From the NCBI RefSeq assembly GCF_016031615.1, contig NZ_JACYXC010000001.1:2294001-2358000 (forward strand): a stretch of DNA of 64,000 nucleotides. Direction: 5' to 3'. Shown piece by piece: positions 53,628-61,737 of this stretch (its first letter is position 1; the number at the start of each line of letters is the position of its first letter). The notes beneath the pieces were generated by a model. That model saw nothing but the letters and a program-made list of their open reading frames with translations, did not search any database and had not been told where the DNA came from. Position numbers and translations under genes: made by a program. This DNA is from Streptomyces pactum. GTDB lineage: Bacteria > Actinomycetota > Actinomycetes > Streptomycetales > Streptomycetaceae.

Positions 53628-54419
53628 TCAGGTCCGTCCGGCCGCCGCCCCGGAGGCCCGGGCGGGCCGCAGCAGGCCCAGTTCGGCGGCGCGCACCCCG
53701 GCCTGGAAGCGGGAGGTGGCGCCCAGCTTGGCCATGATCTCGGCCACATGGCTGCGGTAGGTGCGGACGCACACGGTCAGTTCCCGGGCGGCGACCTCGT
53801 CGGTGACCCCGGCCTGGAGGGTGTGGAGGATGCGGCGGGCGATCGCGGCCCTGCGCCGGTCCCCGAAGAGCCGGTCCTCGCCGGCGGGCAGCGCGTCCCG
53901 CCAGACGCTCTGGAAGAGGGTGTCGAGGCTGTGCAGCACCTCGGGGACCCGGATCACCGAGGAGCGGCGGCCGGCCGCGGAGTCCGCCACCACCAGCGCG
54001 GCCCGGCCGTCCACGACCAGGGCCTGGAGCGGGGCCATCCGGGTCACCCGCACATCGGCCGGCCGGCCGGCGGAGCCCTGTTCCCGGACGAACTCGTCGT
54101 CGAGGAGGCCCGGGGTGGTCAGCAGCCGGACCCGGACCACGCCGGCCGCCTCGCGGAGCAGTTCCCGCTCCGCCCGCTCCGACGGCCGCAGGGCGCGTTC
54201 CTCCGCGCTCGGCCGGCGGGCGTGCACGATGTCGATGCTGTGGGCGGCGCGGCCGATCAGCGTCCGGGCGGTGGCCAGCACCGCCCCGTAGCCGTGGTTC
54301 ACCGCGGTGATCACGGGTGCTTCGCCGCCACGGTCGCGGCGTAACGCCACCACGGACTCCAGGCGGGCCTTGACCTCCAGCAGCATCCGTTCGAGCTCGT
54401 CCTCGCGTGGATCGGGCAC
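53628..54419 (-). CDS. LuxR-type regulator 1 (TTA-containing)
   Basis: A 263-residue regulator with a C-terminal LuxR-type HTH (residues about 197-255: VTDEVAARELTVCVRTYRSHVAEIM, followed by LGATSRFQAGVRAAELGL). The N-terminal part (about 10-185) has a helical segment and a phospholipase-D/TrmB-like sensor feel (AHSIDIVHAR ... VRVRLLTTPGLLDDEFV) but no recognised ligand motif. GTG 54419 follows GGGGGAG. Codon 26 is TTA (54342-54344), so translation should depend on bldA. It is a paralogue of the adjacent LuxR-type regulator 2, with the same order of segments; only about 40 nt separate them, so the two may be co-transcribed. Confidence 0.85.
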   Translation of the reverse strand: MPDPREDELERMLLEVKARLESVVALRRDRGGEAPVITAVNHGYGAVLATARTLIGRAAHSIDIVHARRPSAEERALRPSERAERELLREAAGVVRVRLLTTPGLLDDEFVREQGSAGRPADVRVTRMAPLQALVVDGRAALVVADSAAGRRSSVIRVPEVLHSLDTLFQSVWRDALPAGEDRLFGDRRRAAIARRILHTLQAGVTDEVAARELTVCVRTYRSHVAEIMAKLGATSRFQAGVRAAELGLLRPARASGAAAGRT

Positions 54420-54458
54420 TTCTCTCCCCCGTGCCTGGTGATTCGTCGGAAGCGGTGC

Positions 54459-55253
54459 CTACGGCGAGATCAGGCCCAGTTCCACGGCGCGCGCGCCGGC
54501 CTGGAAGCGGGAGTTCGCGTCGAGCTCCCGCATGATCTCCGCCACGTGGCGCCGGTAGGTGCGCAGCGACACCTTGAGGTCGCGGGCGGCGACCTCGTCG
54601 ATGGTGCCCGCGCTCAGCCGCTCCAGGACGTTCCGGGCCAGTTCGGTACGGAGCAGCGGGCAGATCTGGTGGTGGTCGGCGAGGTCCCGGCCGCGCGACC
54701 ACGCACCGGCGAAGAGCAGTTCGAGCGCGCGGGCGGCCGCGTCGTCGTCCACCACGGTGGCCCGGGTGCCGGACTCCGCCGCGCCGCGCACCAGCGCCGC
54801 GGCACCGTCCACCACCAGGATCTCGCGCAACTCCCCTTCGCAGACCCGCACTTCCGCCCTGGCGCCGGGATTCCGGGTGTACCGGCCCAGGGCGGGGTCG
54901 GCGGCGTCGGTGGCGCACAGCACCCGCACCGGCAGGCCCGCCGGGACGCCGGGCAGCAGCCGCAGCACGGTGTCGGCGAACTCTCCGGTGCCGACCCGCA
55001 CCACACCGATGGAATGGCGGGCCCGGCCGACGAGTTCCTCCAGGGCCTCCCCGGCGGGCACGGTGTCGGTCCGCGCCACCACCGCCGCGGGATCCCGCGG
55101 GCCCTCCCGGTGCAGCGAGACGGTGGATTCGATCAGCGCATACGCCTGGAGCAGGGTCCGCTCCAGGTGTGCGGCGTGGTCGTCGTCCGCGCCATCCGGT
55201 GTCCGCTCTCCGGCCGGCGGACTCACTACCCCACTCGACACGTATGCCCCCAT
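54459..55253 (-). CDS. LuxR-type regulator 2
   Basis: A 264-residue paralogue of the neighbouring regulator: N-terminal helical/sensor part (HLERTLLQAYALIESTVSLH; ARHSIGVVRVG; VRVLCATDAAD) and a C-terminal LuxR HTH (IDEVAARDLKVSLRTYRRHVAEIM, then LDANSRFQAGARAVELGL). The ATG at 55253 has GGGA at a 6-nt spacing; a GTG at 55268 is an in-frame alternative with poorer spacing. A good candidate promoter lies upstream (55390-55418). It contains no TTA codon that I can find, unlike its paralogue. Pairs of such regulators are common beside NRPS clusters and probably control the biosynthetic promoters. Confidence 0.83.
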   Translation of the reverse strand: MGAYVSSGVVSPPAGERTPDGADDDHAAHLERTLLQAYALIESTVSLHREGPRDPAAVVARTDTVPAGEALEELVGRARHSIGVVRVGTGEFADTVLRLLPGVPAGLPVRVLCATDAADPALGRYTRNPGARAEVRVCEGELREILVVDGAAALVRGAAESGTRATVVDDDAAARALELLFAGAWSRGRDLADHHQICPLLRTELARNVLERLSAGTIDEVAARDLKVSLRTYRRHVAEIMRELDANSRFQAGARAVELGLISP

Positions 55254-55389
55254 CACCGATCCCGGCACTTCCCGCTGTGGGCCCCGCTCCGCACGGTTTG
55301 TCCAGTCCCTTGGCGAGAACTGTGCGGCGCATTTTCTAGACGCATAACGATCTTCGCGTCGGCAAGCAGTTGATCACGGGTCCGAGCCG

Positions 55390-55418
55390 ACGATAATCGC
55401 GCGCTCAGTCGCAGTCAA
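55390..55418 (-). promoter_or_regulatory. Candidate sigma-70-type promoter for LuxR genes
   Basis: Minus strand TTGACT (55418-55413), 17-nt spacer, TATCGT (55395-55390), about 137 nt upstream of the LuxR-2 start in a locally AT-richer stretch. Confidence 0.5.
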
Positions 55419-55941
55419 TAAAGTTTGGACCGCCCCGGAGTCCACCCATGCGAATGGATGGGAGTTCAACGATTGACCGGTGACGCCGAGGAATAAAACG
55501 GTCACGGGAGCACGCGCACACCCCTCCTACTTGCTTCGAACGCCGTACGGGCCGCGGGTGTTCCCACTCCATGGCGAAGGCTTTGATTCCGCTTCCGCAG
55601 CCCTTTCGGTGGCCGCTTGCGGCCAAATTCGAAATTCCACTGGCACCTTCCTGCAGAAGTGGGCGCGGCGGGCGTGACAGTGCGTCCGCCCGTACCACTC
55701 CGGCGGGGGCCCCGGCCGCGCCGGCGCCCCGGCGGCGGGGCGGGTGCCCGGTTCCGCCGCGCCCCGGAGGGGAACGGCGGCCGGGAGCGGAAAGGGCGAT
55801 AGGGGAATTCGACCGAAAGCGCGGTGCGGTCGCCATGACGGGCCATATGGAGTAAATGGAAACGGCGCCGCGTGGGCTCTGTCACATTCCTCACCCTGAA
55901 CGCCGTCCGTTGCCTCGGGAACCCATTTCGGTGGCCTTCCG

Positions 55942-55978
55942 GCGCACCGCCGGCCGCCTCTCGCGGCCGGCGGTGCGC
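55942..55978 (-). terminator. 16-bp perfect hairpin after the phosphatase gene
   Basis: Arms 55942-55957 and 55963-55978 pair perfectly around loop CTCTC, 31 nt past the stop. Confidence 0.7.
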
Positions 55979-56009
55979 GGCGTCCGGCGGAACCGGTGCC
56001 GCCGCGGGT

Positions 56010-56756
56010 TCACGCCTCGGTGAGCAGCCGGGCCCTCAGCGCGTCGGTGAGGTCGGGGCCGGCGCCCAGGGCGGTGGTGACGTACCCGGGCACCGAGCCG
56101 TACCGGGCGGCCAGGTCGGCGAGGAAGAGGCGCATGATGCCCTCGGGTGCCGTGCCGAAGGCGGGCCAGACCAGTTCGCGGCCGGGGTTGGCGACCTTCC
56201 AGTCGGCGACCAGGCGTTCGGTGGCGAGGTTGGTGAGGGCGAAGTCGGCGACGATGTCGTCCTCGGCGACGCCCACCAGGGAGAGCACCAGCGCGGCGAT
56301 CAGGCCGGTGCGGTCCTTGCCGGAGGCGCAGTGGAAGACGGTGGTGCCGCTGCCCGGGTCGGCGATGACCTCCAGCGCCTGCCGGATCTCCTTGACGCCG
56401 TCCTCGGCGACCTCGGCGAAGCGGTCGGCGAGGTAGCGCTCGGTGTCGGTCTCCGGGGGCAGCGCGGCCTGGTTGTACGGGCGGTGCTCGATGCTGAGGT
56501 TGTGGTAGGCGAGGCCGTCGGCGGCGGGCACCCGGCCCTTGCGGTCGATCTCCCACGGGTAGCGCAGGTCGATCACGGTCCGCACGCCCAGGTCCCGGAA
56601 GCGCTCCCGGTCCTGTTCGGCCGCGGCCTCGGCGAGCTTGCCCAGCGAGTCGGCCCGGTAGAGCGTGGACCAGCGCACGGTGCGGCCGTCGAAGGTGCGG
56701 TAGCCGCCCAGGTCACGGAAGTTGTGCAGGCGGTCGAAGGGGATGTGTCTGTTCAC
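56010..56756 (-). CDS. Tyrosine-protein phosphatase-like protein
   Basis: A 248-residue protein of the bacterial tyrosine/lipid phosphatase family (Y_phosphatase3, MptpB-like). The signature P-loop HCASGKDRTG (residues about 140-149) with nucleophilic Cys and phosphate-binding Arg is intact. The N-terminal NFRDLGGYRTFDGRTVRWS and the general Asp region are typical. The start is GTG 56756. Probably a flank gene with a role in signalling or phosphoinositide-type dephosphorylation; no obvious role in peptide synthesis. Confidence 0.9.
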   Translation of the reverse strand: MNRHIPFDRLHNFRDLGGYRTFDGRTVRWSTLYRADSLGKLAEAAAEQDRERFRDLGVRTVIDLRYPWEIDRKGRVPAADGLAYHNLSIEHRPYNQAALPPETDTERYLADRFAEVAEDGVKEIRQALEVIADPGSGTTVFHCASGKDRTGLIAALVLSLVGVAEDDIVADFALTNLATERLVADWKVANPGRELVWPAFGTAPEGIMRLFLADLAARYGSVPGYVTTALGAGPDLTDALRARLLTEA

Positions 56757-56981
56757 CGCCCCACCGTACGGTCACCGCCGCGGCCGGCCGCCGGGCGGTC
56801 CCGGCGGAATTCCGGAACAACTTGCACCGGATAGTACGAGGACGGATACTTTCCCCAGGTCGCGGAGGAATCCGGCACCCCTCCCCGCGCGGCTGCCCCG
56901 TTCCCCCACCACCGGCGCCCGGCACGCGCGCACCCACGGACCGCCGCCGTCCGCGCGTCGTCATCCTGCGAGGAGTCAGCC

Positions 56982-57674
56982 ATGAGCGTCCACGCGGCAC
57001 CACGCACACCGACCCGGCCCCACCTGACGATGATGTACGCCATCCACGACGCCTTTCGGCGCGACGCGGCGCTGCTCATGTACGCCGCACAGGAACTCAC
57101 CGAACCCGGACCCGGCGCCACCGGGGAAAACGGAACACCGGGCGACTTATCGGCAATCAAAGACCATTGGGTGAGATTCAGCGGTTACTTGGCCGCCCAC
57201 CAGATGACGGAGGACATCGTGCTGTGGCCGGCCGTCCGGGCGCATTGCCGTGCCAACGCATGGCATATGCGTCTGCTGGACGCGATGGAGGACGACCACA
57301 GCCGGCTCCTCCCGTTGACCGAACAGGTGGATGACGCCTTGGCCGGCGACGACCGGCCGGCGGTGCGGCGGAGCACGGAGGACTTCTGCCTGTTCCTCCT
57401 CGCCCACCTCGACCGCGAGGAGATGGAGGCGCTGCCGCTGGTGCTGGCCACCGTCACCGCCGAGGCCTGGGCGGTCTTCGAGCGGGAGCAGCGCCGGCAG
57501 CTGGGCGCCGCCTGGGCTGCGGACTTCTACCCGTGGCTGCTCGACGGGGCACCCGAGGACACCCGGCGGGAGGCGCTGCGGCGGCTGCCGGTGGCACGCC
57601 GGCTGGCCTTCCACGCACTGTGGCGGCCCCGGTACGCACAGCGCCTGCGCCGGTGCGCGCCGGTCGCCGGATGA
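56982..57674 (+). CDS. Hemerythrin-like (HHE domain) protein, TTA-containing
   Basis: A 230-residue four-helix protein with the spaced H/E residues of hemerythrin HHE domains: YAIHDAFRRDA, YLAAHQMTEDIVLWP, MEDDHSRLLPL and LLAHLDREEMEALPL (residues about 19-155), followed by a C-terminal helical part. Such proteins bind a di-iron centre and sense or scavenge oxygen or NO. ATG 56982 is preceded by GAGGAG. Codon 56 is TTA (57147-57149), so expression should be bldA-linked like the SARP gene downstream. Function in the cluster unknown. Confidence 0.82.
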   Translation: MSVHAAPRTPTRPHLTMMYAIHDAFRRDAALLMYAAQELTEPGPGATGENGTPGDLSAIKDHWVRFSGYLAAHQMTEDIVLWPAVRAHCRANAWHMRLLDAMEDDHSRLLPLTEQVDDALAGDDRPAVRRSTEDFCLFLLAHLDREEMEALPLVLATVTAEAWAVFEREQRRQLGAAWAADFYPWLLDGAPEDTRREALRRLPVARRLAFHALWRPRYAQRLRRCAPVAG

Positions 57675-57758
57675 CCGGAACCCGGGGTGCCGGCGGGCAT
57701 CCCGGAACGGGCCCCGGAACCGGGCCGGGCGCGGCGTAAACGGAGTTAATGGTTCATA

Positions 57759-57797
57759 ACTCAAGTGGTTGAAAGGGCTTGAGGGGCGACCTAGAAT
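57759..57797 (+). promoter_or_regulatory. SARP promoter with overlapping box
   Basis: TTGAAA (57769-57774), 17-nt spacer, TAGAAT (57792-57797): close to the sigma-70/HrdB consensus. The box ACTCAAGT-N2-TTG (57759-57771), shared with the NRPS promoters, overlaps the -35. A GTTA-N8-TAAC dyad lies at 57745-57760. Confidence 0.65.
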
Positions 57798-57893
57798 GCT
57801 CGCCATCTCGGCACCTGTTCGCCTTGTGGCCGCCGAAACAGCGCCCCAACCGGAGACCTCGCCACGCTTGTCTGGAAGGTGTACGAGTACGTC

Positions 57894-58769
57894 ATGGAAT
57901 TCGCCGTATTAGGACCTCTTAAGGTCAGCGAGCAGGGGCGGCTGTATACGCCGACAGCCCCCAAACAACGGCAGTTGCTCGCCCTGCTCCTGCTCAACGC
58001 CAACCAGGTCGTCTCCACCCGGAGCTGTATCGAGGAACTGTGGGAGGACACTCCGCCGAACTCCGCGCTCTCCACCATCCAGTCCTACATCCTGCAACTG
58101 CGGCGCGCCCTGGGGAAAATCCCGCAGATCGGGAGTCTCCAGGCGGCGCGGCGGGTGCTGGAGACCCGCGACGGCGGTTATCTGCTGGTGGTCCGGAGTG
58201 ACGAGCTGGACGTCAACGCCTTCACCTCGCTGGTCCGTCAGGGCCGGGCACGGCTGCACCGGGACGACGCCGCCGCGTCGGATCTGCTCGGGCGCGCCCT
58301 GCGGGTGTGGCAGGGGTCGGCGCTTTCCGACGTCCAGGTGGGTCCGGTGCTCCGGGCGCACCTGGTGGGTCTGGAGGAGGAGCGGATCAGCGTCCAGGAG
58401 CAGCGGATCGACGCCGACCTGCGGCTGGGGCGGCACCACGAGGTCATCGGTGAGCTGAGCGCGCTGACCACCAAGTACCCGACGCAGGAGTACCTGCACG
58501 CGCAGCTGATGGTGGCGCTGCACCGCTCCGGCCGCCGCACCCAGGCGCTGGAGGTGGTGCAGCGGCTGCGGCGGGTGATGCACGACGAACTGGGTCTGGA
58601 GCCCTCGCCCCGTATCCGCAGCCTGCACCAGGCGGTGCTCGCCTGCGATCCGGTGATCGACAACCCGATGGGCACCGACTCCATCCTCGGCCTGGCCGGC
58701 CGTACGGAGCCGGCGGACGCCCGGTGCCGCGGGGGTCCCGGGACGGTGGCCGACGAGCGGCTCCGGTAG
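57894..58769 (+). CDS. SARP-family transcriptional activator (TTA at codon 6)
   Basis: A 291-residue Streptomyces antibiotic regulatory protein. Residues 1-95 form the OmpR-like winged helix (MEFAVLGPL, KQRQLLALLLLNANQVVS, IEELWEDTPPNSALSTIQSY), and 100-250 the bacterial transcriptional activation domain (FTSLVRQGRARL ... VMHDELGLEPSPRIRSLHQ). No NB-ARC/ATPase domain, so it is a small SARP. ATG 57894 is chosen because SARPs begin with this MEF-VLGPL sequence; an upstream in-frame GTG (57879) is poorer. Codon 6 is TTA (57909-57911), placing the activator under bldA control. It likely activates the NRPS promoters, with which its own promoter shares a box. Confidence 0.93.
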   Translation: MEFAVLGPLKVSEQGRLYTPTAPKQRQLLALLLLNANQVVSTRSCIEELWEDTPPNSALSTIQSYILQLRRALGKIPQIGSLQAARRVLETRDGGYLLVVRSDELDVNAFTSLVRQGRARLHRDDAAASDLLGRALRVWQGSALSDVQVGPVLRAHLVGLEEERISVQEQRIDADLRLGRHHEVIGELSALTTKYPTQEYLHAQLMVALHRSGRRTQALEVVQRLRRVMHDELGLEPSPRIRSLHQAVLACDPVIDNPMGTDSILGLAGRTEPADARCRGGPGTVADERLR

Positions 58770-58933
58770 CCCGGTCCCCGGAGCGTCGTCCGCCCCCGCG
58801 GCCCGCGGGCGGTGGCCGGGTCCCCGGCGCCGCCCCCGGCCCGGCGGTACGGCGTCCGCGACCGGGCGGACCCGCGGGCGGGACACCGGGCGGGTCGGGG
58901 GACGGACCGGAGTTCGGACCGGAGGGCGGAGGG

Positions 58934-60196
58934 TCACAGCGACTCGATGTGCGCCGCGGGGGCGATCCGGTGCCGGCAGTCGAAGACGTACCGCGCCTCG
59001 GCCGCCACCAGGCCGTAGTCGAAGGCGTCGTGGTCGGTGACGACCAGCACCGCGTGCGCCTGCCGCAGCTCCTCCGCGGTGAGGTCCACCCGGGTCAGCC
59101 CGGGGATGTCGGGGCTCTCGGTGACGTGTGGGTCGGCCACCCGGACGGTGGCCCCGGCCTCGATGAACATTCGGGCGATCGGCAGCGCCGGGGACTCCCG
59201 GACGTCGCCGGTGTTCGCCTTGTACGCCAGTCCCAGCATGAGGATGCGGGCGCCGGTGACGGTCTGCCGCCGGCGGTCCAGGCCGCGGGTGAGACGGCGC
59301 ACCACGTACTCGGGCATCTGGTTGTTCAGCTCGTCGGCCAGCTCCACCAGGCGGAACCGCTTGCTCAGGGTGCGCTCGACCTTCCACGACAGGTAGAGCG
59401 GGTCGACCGGCAGGCAGTGACCGCCGACGCCCGGACCCGGGGTGAAGCGCATGAAGCCGAACGGCTTGGTCGAGGCGATGTCCAGCGCCTCCCACACGTC
59501 CACCCCGATCCCCTCGGCGTGCGTGGCGAGTTCGTTGACCAGCGCGATGTTGACGTGCCGGAAGGTGTTCTCCAGCACCTTGGCCAGCTCCGCGACGCGC
59601 GGCGAGGGGGCGACCACCACCTCGTCCACGATCCGCTCGTAGAACGCCCGCACCCGCTCCAGCGACCGGTCGTCGATGCCGGAGACCACCTTCGGCGTGG
59701 TCTCGAACGTCCACCGGGTGTTGCCCGGGTCGATCCGCTCGGGGCTGTAGCCCAGGTGGAAGTCGGTGCCGGGTTCCAGCAGCGAGCCCTTGTGCAGCAG
59801 CGGTGCCAGCACCTCCTCGGTGGTGCCGGGGTAGCTGGTGGACTCCAGGATGACGGTGGCCCCCGGCCGCAGCCGGGAGGCGAGCAGTTCCCCGGCCGCC
59901 TCGATGAACGACAGGTCCGGGACCCCCTCGTGGAGCGGCGTGGGCACGGTGACCACCGCGATGTCGAAGCCCTCCACGTCGTCCGGATCGATGCTGGGCC
60001 GGTAGGTGCCCCGGTCCAGGATCGACCGCAGCCGGGCCGAGGGGATGTCGCCCACGTAGGACTCGCCGGCCGCGAGCTTCTTCACCCGCCGTTCGTCGAT
60101 GTCGTAGCCGACGACGTGGAACCCGTTCTCGGCCGCGGCGACCGCCAGGGGCAGGCCGACGTATCCCTGGCCTATGACGGCGACTTTGCTGGTCAT
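58934..60196 (-). CDS. UDP-N-acetylhexosamine-type 6-dehydrogenase
   Basis: A 420-residue NAD-dependent nucleotide-sugar dehydrogenase. N-terminal Rossmann motif VIGQGYVGLPLA, the STSYPGTTEE segment, catalytic Lys/Asn region LAKVLENTFRHVNIALVNE, and the catalytic Cys in GVGGHCLPVDPLYL. The GGHC form is that of UDP-GlcNAc/UDP-ManNAc dehydrogenases (WecC, WbpA, TviB) rather than UDP-glucose dehydrogenase (GGxCFPKD). It oxidises C6 to a uronic acid. ATG 60196 follows GAGGAG. It lies 414 bp downstream of two DegT genes of the same orientation and converges on the SARP gene. With those it may build an amino-uronic sugar, for the peptide or for a surface glycan. Confidence 0.9.
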   Translation of the reverse strand: MTSKVAVIGQGYVGLPLAVAAAENGFHVVGYDIDERRVKKLAAGESYVGDIPSARLRSILDRGTYRPSIDPDDVEGFDIAVVTVPTPLHEGVPDLSFIEAAGELLASRLRPGATVILESTSYPGTTEEVLAPLLHKGSLLEPGTDFHLGYSPERIDPGNTRWTFETTPKVVSGIDDRSLERVRAFYERIVDEVVVAPSPRVAELAKVLENTFRHVNIALVNELATHAEGIGVDVWEALDIASTKPFGFMRFTPGPGVGGHCLPVDPLYLSWKVERTLSKRFRLVELADELNNQMPEYVVRRLTRGLDRRRQTVTGARILMLGLAYKANTGDVRESPALPIARMFIEAGATVRVADPHVTESPDIPGLTRVDLTAEELRQAHAVLVVTDHDAFDYGLVAAEARYVFDCRHRIAPAAHIESL

Positions 60197-60610
60197 CGGA
60201 TCTCCTCAACCGTATCGACGTGCTGGGACGTGTCGCGCTGGTGCGGGAGGGGGTGGCGTGGTGCGTGTGGGGGGGGAAGGGGCGGGCGCGCGCCCGTGCG
60301 GCCGCGTTCCCTGCCGGGGGCCGCGTGCCCTCCGCGGGGCGGCGTTCCCGTGCCGGGGGCCGCGCTCCCGTGCCGGGGAGCCGCCTGCCGGTGCGGGCCG
60401 CGTTTCCGTGCCGGGGTGGGCCGACCCGCCGGGGGCCCGGCCCGCCTTGGCCCGGCCGCCTTCGCCCGCCCGCCCGCCGGGGCGCGATCGGCTGGGTGAT
60501 GGGCGGACGGGGGCCCGGGGCGGGCGTGGGCCGGCCCGGGCCGCACCGCGCCGGGCCTGCGCCGGGCCCGCGGGCGCCGCGTGGGGTGCGGCGCGCGGGC
60601 CGGGCGGGGC
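60197..60610. other. Repeat-containing spacer between DegT-1 and dehydrogenase
   Basis: 414 bp without a gene. Contains four imperfect copies of a 20-bp GC-rich repeat (60301-60416) and, near 60200-60260, less GC-rich sequence likely to hold the promoter of the dehydrogenase. Confidence 0.5.
60301..60416. repeat. Four imperfect 20-bp repeats
   Basis: Copies of GCCGCGTTCCCGTGCCGGGG-like sequence at 60301-60320, 60338-60359, 60360-60379 and 60397-60416. Non-coding; function unknown. Confidence 0.7.
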
Positions 60611-61735
60611 TCAGTCGAAGAACTCGCAGACGGAGTCGGCGATGTAGGTCACCTGCTCGTCGGTGAGGTGCGGCCAGATCGGGATCGCCAGGTTGTGGTC
60701 GCTGGCGTACCGGGCGCCGGGCCACGCGGCGCCCGGCGGTGCCCAGGCGGCGAAGGCGGGCTGCTGGGGCAGCGGCACCGGGTAGTACACATGGCTGCCG
60801 ATGCCCTTCTCGGTGAGCCAGGCCCGCAGGTCGCCGCGGCGCCGCACCAGCAGGGAGTACACGTAGTAGCAGCGCCCGTTGCGGCCGGCCGGCGGCGCGA
60901 GCACCCCGCGGTCGGCGAGCGGGGCGAACCGTTCGGTGTAGTAGTCGGCGATCTTCGCGCGGCGCTCCAGGCGGTCCGCGAAGCCGGCGTGCCGGTACAG
61001 CTGGAACGCGGCGAGGATCTCGTCGAACCGGCTGTTCTGGCCGATCCGGTGGTGCAGGAAGCGGTGCACGCCGTCCTGCCCGTGGTTGCGCAGCATCCGC
61101 ACGGTACGGGCCAGCTCCGGGTCGTCGGTGAGCACCACACCGCCCTCGCCGGCCGTGCCGAACGCCTTGACCTGGAAGAAGGAGAAGACGCCCACGTCTC
61201 CCCAGCGGCCGGAGGGCACCCCGTCCAGCACCGCGCCCTCGGCCACCGCCGCGTCCTCGACGACCTTGAGCCCATGGGCGCGGGCGATCTTGTTGATCCG
61301 GGGCATGTCGGCCATGATCGAGAAGACATGGGCGGGCATCACCGCCCGGGTCCGCTCGGTGATCAGCGCCTCGACCGCGTCCGGGTCGATCACCATGGTG
61401 TGCGGATCGACGTCGGCGAAGACCGGGGTGGCTCCCAGGTTGGCGACCGAGCTGGCCACCGGCTGGCAGCAGAACGCCGGCACGATCACCTCGTCCCCCG
61501 GCCCGATGCCCAGGGCCTGCACGGCGAGGTTGAGCCCGCCGGTGCCGCTGGAGCAGGCGATGACGTGCCCGGCGCCGGTGGTGGCCCGCAGCTCCTCCTC
61601 CAGCGCGGCGGTGCGCCGCCCCAGGATGAACTTCTGCTCCGGGTCGGTGCCGACCTCGTACAGCAGCTCCTTGAAGGCCTCGCGGTCCTGCTCGAAGAGG
61701 TCCGGCGGGAAGAACGGGATGGGCGCGGTGGTCAT
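60611..61735 (-). CDS. DegT/DnrJ/EryC1 aminotransferase 1
   Basis: A 374-residue PLP enzyme of the sugar aminotransferase (DegT) family. Visible: SSGTGGLNLAVQALGIGPGD (cofactor phosphate region), VVEDAAVAEGA (Asp contacting the pyridine nitrogen), and the Schiff-base Lys in FSFFQVKAFGTAGEGG. The family converts keto-sugars (also some keto-cyclitols) to amino sugars. ATG 61735 has GGGAGG at 8-nt spacing and begins 2 nt after the stop of DegT-2; a GTG overlapping that stop (61741) is an alternative with poor spacing. Substrate unknown. Confidence 0.9.
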   Translation of the reverse strand: MTTAPIPFFPPDLFEQDREAFKELLYEVGTDPEQKFILGRRTAALEEELRATTGAGHVIACSSGTGGLNLAVQALGIGPGDEVIVPAFCCQPVASSVANLGATPVFADVDPHTMVIDPDAVEALITERTRAVMPAHVFSIMADMPRINKIARAHGLKVVEDAAVAEGAVLDGVPSGRWGDVGVFSFFQVKAFGTAGEGGVVLTDDPELARTVRMLRNHGQDGVHRFLHHRIGQNSRFDEILAAFQLYRHAGFADRLERRAKIADYYTERFAPLADRGVLAPPAGRNGRCYYVYSLLVRRRGDLRAWLTEKGIGSHVYYPVPLPQQPAFAAWAPPGAAWPGARYASDHNLAIPIWPHLTDEQVTYIADSVCEFFD

Positions 61736-61737
61736 CG

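Larger units (their letters stand above)
55254..56009. other. Intergenic region between LuxR genes and phosphatase
   Basis: About 750 bp, locally less GC-rich (55320-55640) than the rest of the window. It holds the LuxR promoter and the terminator of the phosphatase gene. No ORF shows convincing protein character. Confidence 0.5.

Noticed and set aside
57909..60725. A 938-codon minus-strand ORF over the SARP and dehydrogenase genes
   Set aside because: Antisense to the SARP and out of frame with the dehydrogenase; no domain content of its own.
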